From Acanthaster planci (taxonomy: Eukaryota > Echinodermata > Asteroidea > Valvatida > Acanthasteridae): a stretch of DNA of 29,649 nt. The first letter of the stretch is position 1, and each line of letters starts with the position of its first letter. This document shows, in pieces, positions 1 to 10,217 of this stretch. The notes under the pieces were generated by a model that was not told where the DNA came from, ran no database searches, and saw only the letters and a list, made by a program, of their open reading frames with translations. The position numbers and the translations under genes were made by a program. The DNA lies in NCBI RefSeq assembly GCF_001949145.1, contig NW_019091416.1, forward strand, positions 2,058,764-2,088,412. Reading direction: 5' to 3'.

Positions 1-398
1 AGACATTGTCATCCCAACCCCGCTTTTCAAATTTCCATCCCCCACCTCTCTCATTCCCAAAATTTCCAGACAAATTAACGCCACTTGATTATAAATACCT
101 GAAACTCTTCACTATCTGTGTGATGTTTTATTAGAGGCTGTTGCTACTAGCAACCGTAAAACGAAACATACGAATTTCCGACCGTGACCGCACTCTACCC
201 ATTATAGGAGCGTTTCTTGCTTTCCGGAAATGGCTGTCGATGTTTCAATTTGTAGCCGGTACGGTAGCCTTTATTGAAGTAATAATTTACGCGCCACGGA
301 TATCGCGGCAAAGTGATTCCAGCCACAGTGACCGCCTCTTGTTGTTTGTTTTTTAGAGTCGTCATTTTTCCATATTTGCCAGCCTTTTGATAGCATAT

Positions 399-587
399 TT
401 ATTTTCTTGGCACACCGGACGCAATCTCATTTTTGTGAGCGAGTTGGTAGTAAGCTAGATGGGAGCGATCTGGACCTGTGGCGTCTGCATAGAACCAGTT
501 GCCCGTGACGTCCACATAGGTGACTGTCACTGTTACTTTGGGTTCCAATTTCCAATTCAAGATGGCCGACACATGAATACAGTCTAT
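399..587 (-). other. Weak candidate coding exon, unrecognised
   Basis: On the minus strand one frame stays open for about 62 codons, from just after a TGA (588-590) to a TAA (399-401). The translated composition looks protein-like, for example TYVDVTGNWFYADATG, with no obvious low complexity. It has no good ATG and no clear splice acceptor. I cannot assign it to a family. An open frame of this length arises by chance often enough that it may mean nothing. Confidence 0.12.
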
Positions 588-2980
588 TCAGTACGTGTCC
601 GCGGAAAATTACTTTGTAAAGGCTTCCGCTGAAGTAGGCAAATAACACTCGATCGAGTACTCTGCGTCGTGCATGAATGGATCGAAATTTCCGCATTGAT
701 CGCCTTGAATACTGCTTGGCGGTTGGGGGGGTGTCTGGGACGCCTCTCCGAAATTAGAAAAATTGCCATACGTTGTCCTTCATCGTTCAATGACAATTTA
801 AGTGTAACCCGTACCTGGATCAGATCAAATTGACAGGATAAATTTTTTCAGCCAAATCCTTTTGGAATAAGGTGAATGTCGATCCACTCAAGATTGAAAT
901 GCTCCACCATTCATTCTGTTTTATTAGATGAAATCATAATTAAATGGGTATATGTACAAAATCAAAAGAAGTAGCGCTCTCACCATGTCACCCTATAGAG
1001 AAATTTCAGTAATAACTACATATAAAATCCTTAAGGCGCCAGTGATTTTTAAAAGAATAAGAGGACAAGTTCCACGAAACTGCAAAGACTGTCAACATCA
1101 ATAGGAGGTCTTAATTAGGAAGCACAAGAGTCTATATTGTACTTGCAGCAGTCTTTGAGGGTGGGGCCTGTCAGTCACGTTCCACAAGAGGCGAGATCTC
1201 AAGAGGTCAGTCTCCAGTGAGGACCCCAGTCTTAACGATCCGGTCCTCCATCTAGTTCTTGGTCTCCCTTGACCGTCCCCATATCTCTCAACAGTCCCGC
1301 TCCCTCTTGACGTTCCAGACTTGGTGCTTTGGTGGGAGCGCTCAATTCTTGTCAATCACGTGAAAGTATCTGGTAGCAGGCCTGGGTGGCAGCTCAGGAT
1401 GACTAAACTCACCCAGAGAGTAAACAGAAAGCTGAAAAATCTCTCTCAAAACAACATACACATTCCCATGCAAGGAAGAATGGCAACAAACGAAGAAATT
1501 TAAAGAAAGTTCCTTCATTCCTAATAAATAAGGAAATTTTTAGGCAATATTCTCTTCCTAGCTCTTCTCTCTCTTTATTGGAAGAGTCGTAATGGACTAG
1601 CAAAAATCAATCATTTATGAATAACTTATATTATACTTGGACTTACTTAAAACCGTGGAGAAAGGACACAGAGAGTTTGAACTGCCCGGGCTTTAACATC
1701 TGGCCAATTACCGCTTTCTGTCATCATGCCCAGTATATCCATAGCCATAGCCAGAGCGCATCGAATGCTTGCTACTCACCATCTGTTTCACAACCATAAG
1801 CCCCTTCTGTACTCTATGATAATCGCCGCAATTTTTCGCTGGTAAGCTGCATCCTTAAAACCTTGTGTACTGCAGTATATGAAGTTGAACATTCATGCCA
1901 TCGTTGGTGCTTGGTATGATCTGACAACAACGTCAAATTCGATGCTTGCGCAGTTGCTTTTATTAGGCGGTGTATCCGAAGTGTTCATCTGTAGTTATTG
2001 CCCTTATCGAAGGCTTTCATCTGAACTTATTTTGGGAATAAATAGCCAAGTTGTTTATAAGAGTTTTGTTTTACTTGAATCATTTTTATTACGGAATTTA
2101 TACAAAAACGTATTTTGTGAGATTTCATGATCACTCATTGTGATGAAACAGCGCATTTTGTTTTTCGTGAACTTAACTGTCCTGTAGTGGTCAACATGTT
2201 AGCCAGTCTTAGCCAAATTCGTACAAAGACTTGAAAACTGGTGGTTTGGAGTGACAAAATAAAATTACAAACATTGTATGAATAATGGAAAAGTGCATCA
2301 AATTCTTCTGAAAAGTTATTCACGACGGCAAAAATAAATCTAATGTTAGATATCTTTTTCTTTGTCTTTCCTAGTCACTGCGATAAATTGCAGTTAATTG
2401 CAAAAAGAAAACACCACAAATATTGCTACCCAGCCAGATTTGGAACGGAGAGCACCTCCCCCGCATACCTTTGTGTTGGTCATTGATCGGAATTTCGGGA
2501 ATTCTTTTCAGACATCTAAGGGGCGTGTGAAGGGATTGGACATGTGGGGGGGGTACCCCTCCGTCCCAAGATCAAAGATTTACTGCAGCAAAGGCAGGAA
2601 ATGGTCACAGTGTTTACCACAAACACAGCTCATCAGAAAGGAAGTGAAACGTCATAAAAAGGGAAAAGAATAAAGAGAAAACTTACAAATTTGAAACACA
2701 GTGATATCTGTATATACTAAGTCGCTGTAATCTGTTCGGAGTTACATAAGATTAACCTGTAGGACTCTTTTGTTAAATAATACTAAAATTAAATTTACAC
2801 TAAATAAAAATAATGATTTTTTTCAAAAATGTTCAGGGTTTTTTATCTCATGGAGAAGAAGAATTTAAGAAGAAGAGGGATCATCCTGTGCCCATATTTT
2901 AGTTCAAAATGCTTTAGAGTACCAGTACGTTTTTAATAAACTTTTAAATCAGCTTCTTAATCCAGTCTCTAATGACTTAA

Positions 2981-3016
2981 TTTTATAAGATTTCCTTATT
3001 TTATAAGATTTCCTTA
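2981..3016. repeat. Perfect 18-bp tandem duplication
   Basis: The 18-mer ttttataagatttcctta occurs twice with no gap (2981-2998 and 2999-3016), just upstream of exon 2 of discoidin copy 1. It is AT-rich and probably a local slippage duplication. Confidence 0.9.
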
Positions 3017-3085
3017 TCTTATTTGACTACCCAAGTTGACCCGCTAGCTTCAAATTATGAGTAATGCGGGTTTTTTTTAATTTAG

Positions 3086-3298
3086 CACTGGTTTGCCACT
3101 CAGGGCAGGCACCGGACCCGGCGTCAAGCGGTGAATCCCGTTGGATGATCCCTACTGAGGATCCCTGCCAGTGTACGGAGGTTCAGCTGGGTGGGTTGAA
3201 CATCCTTCCATGTCTCCAGCCCTTCAGAGTGAAGTACTGGAACACTCTGTTACGAAGTAGGGATTCAGAGGAAATTCAAACTTGGATGAAGTGTGAAG
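3086..3298 (+). CDS. Discoidin copy 1, exon 2 (N-terminal cysteine region)
   Basis: A 213-base exon, phase 1 to phase 1, between a ttttttttaatttag acceptor and a gtaagt donor. It encodes about 71 residues with the pattern CHSGQAPDPA, then PCQCTEVQLGG, then a WMKC end. The family of this region is not recognised. It matches exon 2 of copy 2 base for base in length but differs at many residues, mostly in its first third. Confidence 0.85.
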
Positions 3299-3566
3299 GT
3301 AAGTTGATTAGCGATTCACTTCATCTTAAATCATTAGACACAAATCGTAAGAGTTCTCCATTGGGCTTGTCACAATACAGTTAAGGTATGGAGACAAGGT
3401 AGGTTTTGATTTTCTTTGTCAGCTACGAACAGGCATACAGGGCAAAATAAATTGACAAATATTCACTTTCTAGCCCTACCCATCTGAGTCAGTTATTATC
3501 TAGAGGTAACGACGCCTTGCCCTTGGACGTCAACTGGTTTTCAAGTCGAGATTGTAATGTTGGGCC

Positions 3567-3779
3567 CGATCGGTCGGTCTCTACAATCACCCGATCGCTC
3601 TGGGCGATTGGTCTATTCTGCAATGAAACTTTGCTTCCTTTTCTAAAGCAGTCTTTCACAAGCGTGAATTACAAAGAAAAGGCGACTGGCTGATGGCGGC
3701 ATTATGACAAATCGAGCGGAAAGATCGAGCGATGGATGGAAGACTGAGATATCGCGCATAAATGAGATCGACCGATCGT
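3567..3779. repeat. Intronic inverted-repeat element in copy 1 (MITE-like)
   Basis: The ends are inverted repeats: cgatcggtcggtctc at the left and gagatcgaccgatcg at the right (one mismatch in about 15). The interior contains gggcgattggtctattc, also present in the element at the same place in the paralogue's intron (13435-13572). The shared location suggests the insertion predates the gene duplication. No coding capacity is seen. Confidence 0.55.
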
Positions 3780-3912
3780 GTGTGACCACTAAGCTTAGCA
3801 ATGGGCGAATCAAACTCTTACAGCTGTGAAAATTTAAGAATAAAATACTCATTATAATACTGATCTCTATTCTGATTTCGTCAGTTTCATATGATTTGTT
3901 GTTTTCCTCCAG

Positions 3913-4026
3913 TTTGCCGAGACCCACTGGGGATGGAGAATAGCGACATACCAGACAACGCTCTGTCGGCATCAAATGTTGGTCACACTGGCTATGGGAT
4001 CGAAAGATCCCGGCTTAATTTCAAGG
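3913..4026 (+). CDS. Discoidin copy 1, exon 3 (start of F5/8C domain), broken donor
   Basis: A 114-base exon, phase 1 to phase 1, following a pyrimidine-rich acceptor ending tcctccag. It encodes the first cysteine of the F5/8C domain and the typical opening C-x-DPLGMENSDIPD, then a segment ending SRLNF. By alignment with copy 2, where the exon ends cg|gtaggc, this copy reads gg|gaaccc, so the donor GT is lost. Reading through reaches TAA within a few codons. The nearest downstream GT (4038-4039) would put the next exon out of frame. Confidence 0.8.
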
Positions 4027-4436
4027 GAACCCCATTAGTGTATTTTTAAATAAATCTTACCTACATTTTTATCATTTCTGCTGACGTCTTCAAGGCAAAT
4101 AACTGTTATTTTTTATGTTCTTATGCACGTGACAATGAATTATGCTTGTAAATGTAGGCCTATCACATTCTGAAATATTTTGGTAGATACGTTTCCTGTG
4201 GTATATTGTTTTGAACTTTTATGTTCAATATATTTCTGCAGCGGCCGTTCTCTCTCCCATTAACTCTCACGTACGAGATATAACTTGTACGTACGAGTTC
4301 TATGTCCTGCCTATACTACGACTTATTGATCGTAATATAATACAGGCGATTCACAATATAGTGCGCCTCCAAGAGTCTGCAACGCGTTAAACGCATCGTG
4401 TACGCAACGCACCCCCCCAAACGTACATATGGGCTG

Positions 4437-4925
4437 AGTTCGGGCAGCTTGTTCCCGTATGTTCAGGAACAGCTTGATTTGTTGTTCGTGGGTCGGCCGC
4501 TCGAACGCCGGGAACAAACAACCGGTTATCGCTGGTAGTTAGTGACAAGCAACATGCAACATGGAGGCGTCCCTGTAGGCTACGTTATTCGAGAGTTAAT
4601 GTTTGGATGGGCTGGATTCTTTTCTATATAAACAGGAACATTCATTTCTGTGTTACAGAAAGTAATTAAGGTTAATTTTGCAAAACTTCCCATTGTTTAT
4701 GGCTTTGGAAGCCATCTCCCTACTTTTTGCAGCTGTTCAAAAATCAAAATCTCACGAGTTTTAGTTTTTCCGTGTGTTCCTGTAAAACCCTGATTAGAAG
4801 GGGTGTGTGATCCTGTTCCGAGAACAGTGTTCTTGAGTCGTGTTCCCGCCGTTCGAGCGCGAGAACAAGAAACCTGTGTCAAGAAGAGGCCGCCCGAACT
4901 TCTTGATGGAGAAGCGCCTGAAGAT
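4437..4925. repeat. Fold-back repeat with GAACAAG/GTTC-rich arms
   Basis: The 18-mer at 4499-4516 (gctcgaacgccgggaaca) is the inverse of 4841-4858 with one mismatch. Additional matching inverse pieces lie outside it: cgggcagcttgttc near 4441 against gaacaag and gccgcccgaac near 4863-4900. This is consistent with an old non-autonomous element whose arms have acquired insertions. Long open frames on both strands here follow from the repeat structure rather than from a gene. Confidence 0.45.
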
Positions 4926-5070
4926 GTGAGTCGTACGCACGACGTATCAGTCATGCGTACAAGTAAGCATATAGCTCCGTACATTTCACTATGCAGTGTG
5001 GGGCAGGTTCGCGCCCGAACTCTCCGCTCCGAGAGGAACAAAAGAGGGCCTGCTTGTAGACAAAAGGGAC

Positions 5071-5750
5071 GGTCCTTTTGGTACATATATAAAAACTAGA
5101 GCGCTAACTTTTCATTCTCCGCGCGGAGAAAATTTGACGCCGTCCTTGGCGCCGACATTTTGAATCTATTGCGTGCGTGTAGAACACTAAATAACATATT
5201 TGAATTATATATTGAATTATGTAGTCTCATATGAAACGCTCAAATACAAATACGCCACTGTTAGAGCAATGGCACATCCATAGCTGATTATTTAAGAAAC
5301 GAATGTTTCGCGAACATCCGAGCAAGTATGTCCGATTTCGTAACAAGTTCAGCTAACCTAAAAAAGTCTTTCCCTTAATTCACTCAGTGTTAAGTGAGTT
5401 GACGGCCCTGGTGCAGCAGCTGTCCTTTGCATTGGGTACCTATAAAATCCGATTAAAAACGTCACGGCAAAATTCATGTGCAGTGCATAAGCGCACGCGT
5501 TTGTGTTTTTTGGGCGCAGAAAATGAAACGCTCATCTACTGATTGTGTGTTCAAGTTGTTTGCGTATCGGCTTAATTGTTGACGTATCGTTCTGGAATAC
5601 GGACGTAGATATGCAGATAACGTTACAAAAACCGTACACAATTTCGAGTTTTCCATAGGTTTGTGCATAAAAATGGATGCACCCAACAGACATCACTTTG
5701 TACATGAGTCAGCGCTCTAGTTTTCATATATAGCTCTATGTTTTGGTACC
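5071..5750. repeat. Candidate non-autonomous DNA element with imperfect terminal inverted repeats
   Basis: The left arm at about 5071-5108 (ggtccttttggtacatatat then aaaaactagagcgctaac) is matched in inverse orientation at about 5705-5750. The most conserved core is aaaactagagcgct. About 600 bases separate the arms, and no transposase motif is seen between them. The boundaries are approximate and no target-site duplication was confirmed. Confidence 0.5.
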
Positions 5751-5805
5751 AACCATTGATCTCCACTATAATTATTTCTTTATAATGGAGATCAATGGTA
5801 CCAAC
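5743..5805. repeat. Hairpin with 26-28 bp arms
   Basis: Left arm 5743-5770 (ttggtaccaaccattgatct then ccactata) pairs with right arm 5780-5805, leaving a short AT loop. It abuts the right end of the preceding fold-back element. The style resembles the hairpin at 10176-10217 (an NNATNGAGATC-type stem), though the sequences are not the same. Confidence 0.7.
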
Positions 5806-6139
5806 TCACCGCATAGGCACTGCAAATGCGGACGCACAACGATGTACAGGCTCCCATTGGACGATCGCTGATGTTGTGCATTGACATCCGTTTCCACGGT
5901 TCCACGTAAACGGCGATCAATAATGTAACTCCATGTGCAGTGCCCGTGTGCAGTTGACGTGGTTGAAATTGAAGTGACGTCACACTTAGGAGCCGGACGG
6001 TCTTTGCGTACACGCAGAACGCGTGCAAGAACCCGCTTGGAAAATTTACAACCATCTGTCTTTATTTTGCCGCCTGGGGATGCACTTCAGCTCGAGGCGG
6101 ATATTCATCTTGAATAGCCAGTCAGCGTCATTTTCGTAC

Positions 6140-6952
6140 AGAGCCTGAAAGTTGACCCCTGGTGGCGCGCTTCCGGAACCCTTGGATAGGCAAAATAACG
6201 TGTAAAAAATTTAGATTTTGTAATATTTTTTCGTTCAGTTTCTTCTTAAAAATCTAACTTGGAAAAAGGGCTTTGAAAAATATTTGCTAGTATATCAATT
6301 CATAGAAACTGAAAAATTACCTGAAAATCTAAAATACAAGAAGAACGGTGCAATGCGGCAGTCTCGTACGCAGATGAATATTTACGGTTTAAAATTTTAT
6401 GGTACTCTGTGGGTAAAAGCCGAAATAAAAACAGATCAAAATATTTTATACATTTTGATAATTTATAAGGTAATAAACATTAAGCAATATTGTACTCTTA
6501 CGAAAGATTCTTATATTTTATCTTACCTTTGCTGACAACAACTGCTGCGTGATGTCAACTAAACGGAATCTAGAACCCATCTACTGCACGTAGGTAAATC
6601 TTTGCAAGGTTGTACAATCTCGTTTTCAAGAAAGCACGGCGAGTGAAAACAAACGTGCACGAACAAGGAGATCTAGGTACGATATCGCCGGACGTGAAAG
6701 GTCGTTCATAAAATTCGTTCTTTTACCTATCTCCAGGTGACTTTTCCAAAATCTTACTTGACTTTTCCAAAATCTTACTTGAGGAAGACAAAGGTAAAAT
6801 TCCAACATGAGTGTTGCATATGGTGGCTTCAGTAGAGAATTATTTTTCCAAAAATTGTCGAACGTGATAGTACTACCCAATGTAAAATCCCCATAGGTAG
6901 ACCGCGCAAGGGTTCCGGAAGCTCGCTCCGTGACCTTTTACTTTCAGGCTCT
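6140..6952. repeat. Candidate DNA transposon remnant with about 50-bp inverted termini
   Basis: The left terminus agagcctgaaagt, followed about 20 bases later by gcttccggaacccttg (6140-6185), reappears inverted at 6905-6952. The termini are the best-defined in the intron expansion. The roughly 800-bp interior is AT-rich and codes for nothing recognisable. It includes a perfect 21-bp tandem duplication at 6739-6780. A target-site duplication is not obvious. Confidence 0.6.
6739..6780. repeat. Perfect 21-bp tandem duplication
   Basis: The 21-mer (gacttttccaaaatcttact followed by t) occurs at 6739-6759 and again at 6760-6780 without change, inside the transposon-like block of intron 3. Confidence 0.9.
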
Positions 6953-7402
6953 ATTCTACACGACTAAGGGCTAGTGAAGGAACGCACACGCAGCCCATGG
7001 AGTTCGAGGTTGAGTTCGACCAGTAGTCAATCGCTTTGCGCACGCGCAATTCAGTTACACTCAAAATCCCACCGTTACTCACATTTCACCGTTGCCTGCG
7101 ATTCTTGCAGCGTACATGGTCAATGAAATGTCGTACAATTACTTTTAGGTGAATGGTTCCATCTGTTATGATAAATGAAGTTGGCTATTGATAATTAGCA
7201 GTGCGCTCTGGAACCTAGACCCAAATGGTTGACTAGGTAGTCCAAACCATCTATCGTTCGGGCGGTGTTATATAGTCATCGCTCGAACTTGCACGTAGAT
7301 GTAAACATATATTTTGGAAACATCGCAATGTTAATTTTCGTCCAACACGGCTAAACTTTGCAGAATCACTTTGGATATTTTCTGTTCAATTTATTTCTGT
7401 AG

Positions 7403-7596
7403 CTGCCTGGTGTCCGCGTTCCATTGACGAGAACCAGTGGATTCGTATAGACCTGCAAGCACCGACTACGGTTGCTGGCCTGATCACCCAAGGAAGACAC
7501 CACAGTGACGTCTGGGTGACGTCATACGCAGTGCAGTACAGTGACGACGGGATTAACTGGAACAATGTAACTGGCTCTGATGGAACAACAGCACAG
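7403..7596 (+). CDS. Discoidin copy 1, exon 4 (core of F5/8C domain)
   Basis: A 194-base exon entering in phase 1 and leaving in phase 0, with a ttatttctgtag acceptor and a gtaagt donor. It encodes the F5/8C core: AAWCP, NQWIRIDLQAP, VAGLITQGR, WVTSYAVQYSDDGINW. A 39-base stretch covering the WVTSYAVQYSDD codons is identical to copy 2. Confidence 0.85.
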
Positions 7597-7776
7597 GTAA
7601 GTTGTAAAAAACTTGGAAGTTTAAAAATTTCACTTCCATTCCAGTTCGGTATAGTGGTAGTAATTTCAAGTTCGGAGGGTGTCAAATGAGAGAACGCAAC
7701 TTCGCTTTAATTTCTCTTAAGGGTAATTATTGAATGTTATTACAGAGGTTTCCCCCTTTTTTCAAATCACCTGCAG

Positions 7777-7920
7777 TTCCAGGCCAACACGGACAATGAG
7801 ACTCCGGTGACCAACATCTTTCCCGCGAGTTTGACCACACGCTTCATACAAATACGCCCTCTCGCATGGGCAAGGTACATCTGTCTGCGTCTTGAATTGC
7901 TCGGATGTAGAAGCGTATAA
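7777..7920 (+). CDS. Discoidin copy 1, exon 5 (end of F5/8C domain)
   Basis: It begins after cacctgcag and encodes FQANTDNETPVTNIFP through FIQIRPLAWARYICLRLE to LLGCRSV and TAA. The first 100 or so bases differ from copy 2 at very few positions, far fewer than exon 2 does. The C-terminal tail after the last cysteine is three residues, against nine in copy 2. Confidence 0.85.
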   Translation, partial: FQANTDNETPVTNIFPASLTTRFIQIRPLAWARYICLRLELLGCRSV

Positions 7921-9480
7921 GAACGCTATACAAACACGTACATATTAACGAACCAATACGAGCGATTCACTCGTAGACACTCCCCTGGGCCCTGCAGTGC
8001 ACGGGACTGGGGAGAACTATTTCTTCAGGATGACTGATGCAATTTCTTGGCGTCCTGATTGGACAGAGTGGGCTTCACACACGGCTGTAATGCCGGCCAA
8101 CACTCACAAAATTTTGTGACCTTGAGCTTGCAATTCTCACCGCCTCATTGGTATCTTTAGCCGGCGGATGCTTCTTGGAAAAAAGTTGTCCTTTGAATTG
8201 AAAGCGCCAACACTTCTACCTTTATTTTGAGGGAGGCTGGGGATTCAGTAAGGATGAAAAACTTGAACAATTATTGGAATAAAATCCCCCTTTTGCCAAT
8301 TACCCACCCAACCCAATCCACGCAAACTATTTTATAGGTTTTTGCGTGAGAGTGCAAGCGTCTCAGGTGAATATGACGACGTATACTGCAGTGCCTGGCA
8401 CAATGTGTGCCATGCCGTTATAACTGATAATTAATAAGTTGTAGAGTGACACACTTTCAAATTACGAGAGAATTATGGTCATTTACGAGACTGGCGCTGT
8501 TTTGATAATTGAACTGATGCTCATATGCAGCGCTTCGTTGCTCAAAATAATAGTCAATGGCAGAAATGATCAAAGAAACATTAACAAACTTGGCTTTGTG
8601 TAACCAAGGTCAAGAAACAGAAGATTAATACGGATCATTTCGTAACATTATTACATTTCTTGTCATTTCATAGTAGAAAATAAATATTAAGTATTAAAAA
8701 ATGTCAAAAACGTAAAAACAGACACGGATTCGGAAAAATCCCAAAAAGTCAATGTAGGCCTACGTCTCGTGATTGTGAGGATACACCAAACTTATACATA
8801 AAGATCGAAATGCAAAATATCTAGAATTATCTTGCTTATAAATTTTTCGATGACATTTTGACCGGAAAATGCTCAAGAATGTGACAGGTGAAATAATGAA
8901 CAAACTTTCAAATTGTGAATTGGAAATCTCTGTGTGAATTATACAAGTAATTAAGTGGGCATAACGCAGAATAAAGATCATCTAAGTCACAGCAAAGACA
9001 GTAGAAAAAACAGTTGAAAATTTGTTCACTTGGATCACACGTTAATGACTGTTGATGAATCGCAGTAGTTTTATTGGGGGGATTCAAAGGTTGCTGACTT
9101 ACTGATAAATTCACTTCAGTTAAATATTTCCGTCAAATGATAAGAAAAAAGAAACATGAGACTGAATTTGTATTATATTTAAGATGTAGACACGCTCTTA
9201 AAAGCCGAAGCTTGTTTGAGGTACGTCTTTGATATTTGAATTAAAAGAAATTATATAGTCTGTATAAACTAATATACATCTGTATAGAAGCAAACCCATG
9301 AAAACGGTTTCAAGGATTTGGGATTGTCATTTTACGTATCCTTCGTAAACCGAATTATCGATGTAATAATTAAGTTTTAGCGTTGATGCTCAAGTGTAAA
9401 AGATTGAATTGTAGATTGCACGCTATCTAATATAAATTCAAGTTTCCTCGCATATCATTTTAGTAAGGAACTTTATAACT
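7921..9480 (+). other. 3' flank of discoidin copy 1, part of the duplicated block
   Basis: No gene is seen. Stretches here align with the 3' flank of copy 2 at about 16000-17055. Examples are the region around 8520-8630 with 16030-16140, 8930-9015 with the 78-bp repeats at 16408-16563, and 9190-9300 with 16700-16810. This shows that the duplication carried about 1.5 kb of downstream DNA. A candidate poly(A) signal is at 8278-8283. Confidence 0.65.
8278..8283 (+). terminator. Candidate poly(A) signal, discoidin copy 1
   Basis: AATAAA lies 358 bases after the TAA of exon 5. The matching position in copy 2 has no AATAAA, so its use is uncertain. Confidence 0.3.
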
Positions 9481-10175
9481 GGCTATCATTATAGAGTGTA
9501 CAAACGAACGAATGTAGGTCTAAAACTGACTTGAGATAGCTGAGTATTGAATGTATTTGACGTGTGTATCATTTAAGGGAAATGCTGGAATTTTATTCCC
9601 AGCTGCATGCTTGATTCCCTTCGGAAATGTCTGAGGTTGCTTTGAATCGTGTTTCCAAATCACGAAACATAACTGTTGATGATTTTGGACAAGGACACTT
9701 GTGAGGCAGTTAATTATGCGAACTGACTTCAACCACAAAAAGTAATCATCTTTCAAATAAAGCACAGCGGTCTTGATGTCAAGATCACCTAAGAGTATGG
9801 TGAGGCTATTGAGCCACTATAAGCCGTGAGATTGATTGAAAGTCAGAGCCCTTGCCCTTACATGTTCATGTACTTGGTAGTCCCATGTCCTTCGGTCGAG
9901 CCTCCTAATTGTTGTTTGTCTGTAAACTACATTTGAAATTATGTCTTGTCTGCTTTGACTCTTTCGAGTCCGAGGCTAAGTACTCTACTTAGAGTGGCTT
10001 GGTATAGGTAGAGAGGCTATTTGGTGGTGCGGTAAGAGTTCCTTGAAGGAGCTAGCGTGAGTTGTGAGTGGCGTAGCCCTGAGACAGCCTTATAAACTTA
10101 TTTGGGTTCCTGTAGTGGCACTAAATATACACAAATAATTGTGGGGCTCACCACTCCAGGTGAAATCTGGTCACA

Positions 10176-10217
10176 CCATAGAGATCGTAAGTTAAAGAAG
10201 TATTATGATCTCTATGG
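10176..10217. repeat. Short hairpin, 11-bp perfect stem
   Basis: ccatagagatc (10176-10186) pairs with gatctctatgg (10207-10217) across a 20-base loop. Weaker pairing (tggtca against gggtcactca) continues outward. It lies in non-coding spacer and is probably a small fold-back repeat. Confidence 0.7.

Larger units (their letters stand above)
1..3085. other. Upstream spacer of discoidin copy 1, no recognised gene
   Basis: I searched this stretch for the missing first exon of discoidin copy 1: an ATG, a hydrophobic leader, and a donor leaving one base of a codon. I found none on the + strand. The open frames here are short and have no family resemblance. A perfect 18-bp tandem duplication lies at 2981-3016. 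A GAA-rich stretch at about 2857-2885 is followed by bases resembling the target site of the SINE in copy 2. A weak minus-strand open frame at 402-587 is listed separately. The stretch could hold intron 1 of copy 1 if its first exon lies left of the window. Confidence 0.5.
4027..7402 (+). other. Expanded intron 3 of discoidin copy 1
   Basis: The equivalent intron in copy 2 is only 942 bases (13829-14770). The two align at the left end (TACGTACG-rich stretch near 4265-4300) and at the right end (about 7300-7402, the block before the acceptor). The roughly 3 kb between has no counterpart in copy 2. It consists of several inverted-repeat structures (4437-4925, 5071-5750, 5743-5805, 6140-6952). 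Open frames within it overlap these repeats and show no conserved domain. I see no transposase gene. Confidence 0.75.
3086..7920 (+). pseudogene. Discoidin-domain secreted protein, copy 1 (exons 2-5 only, damaged splice donor)
   Basis: This is a second copy of the gene at 11866-15396. Homologous exons lie at 3086-3298, 3913-4026, 7403-7596 and 7777-7920 with the same lengths and phases (the last is shorter, with a different tail ending CRSV then TAA). The reading frame of every exon is intact. The F5/8 type C domain is recognisable from the cysteine before DPLGMENSDIPD through the WIRIDLQAP, TQGR and WVTSYAVQYSDDG segments to the final LLGC. Two defects argue against normal expression. No signal-peptide exon is visible in the 3 kb upstream, and the donor after exon 3 reads GA (4027-4028) where copy 2 has GT. 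Because exon 3 begins and ends in phase 1, skipping it would keep the frame but remove the first strands and the first domain cysteine. It may be a pseudogene, a recently damaged allele, or a gene with altered splicing. Confidence 0.65.

Noticed and set aside
4820-4832. Steroid-receptor-type element AGAACAGTGTTCT
   Set aside because: The half-sites overlap two bases closer than in a true AGAACA-n3-TGTTCT site, and it sits in a fold-back repeat.
4697-5099. Overlapping long open frames on both strands (129 and 98 codons)
   Set aside because: They lie in inverted-repeat DNA absent from the paralogous intron, mirror each other, and show no domain.
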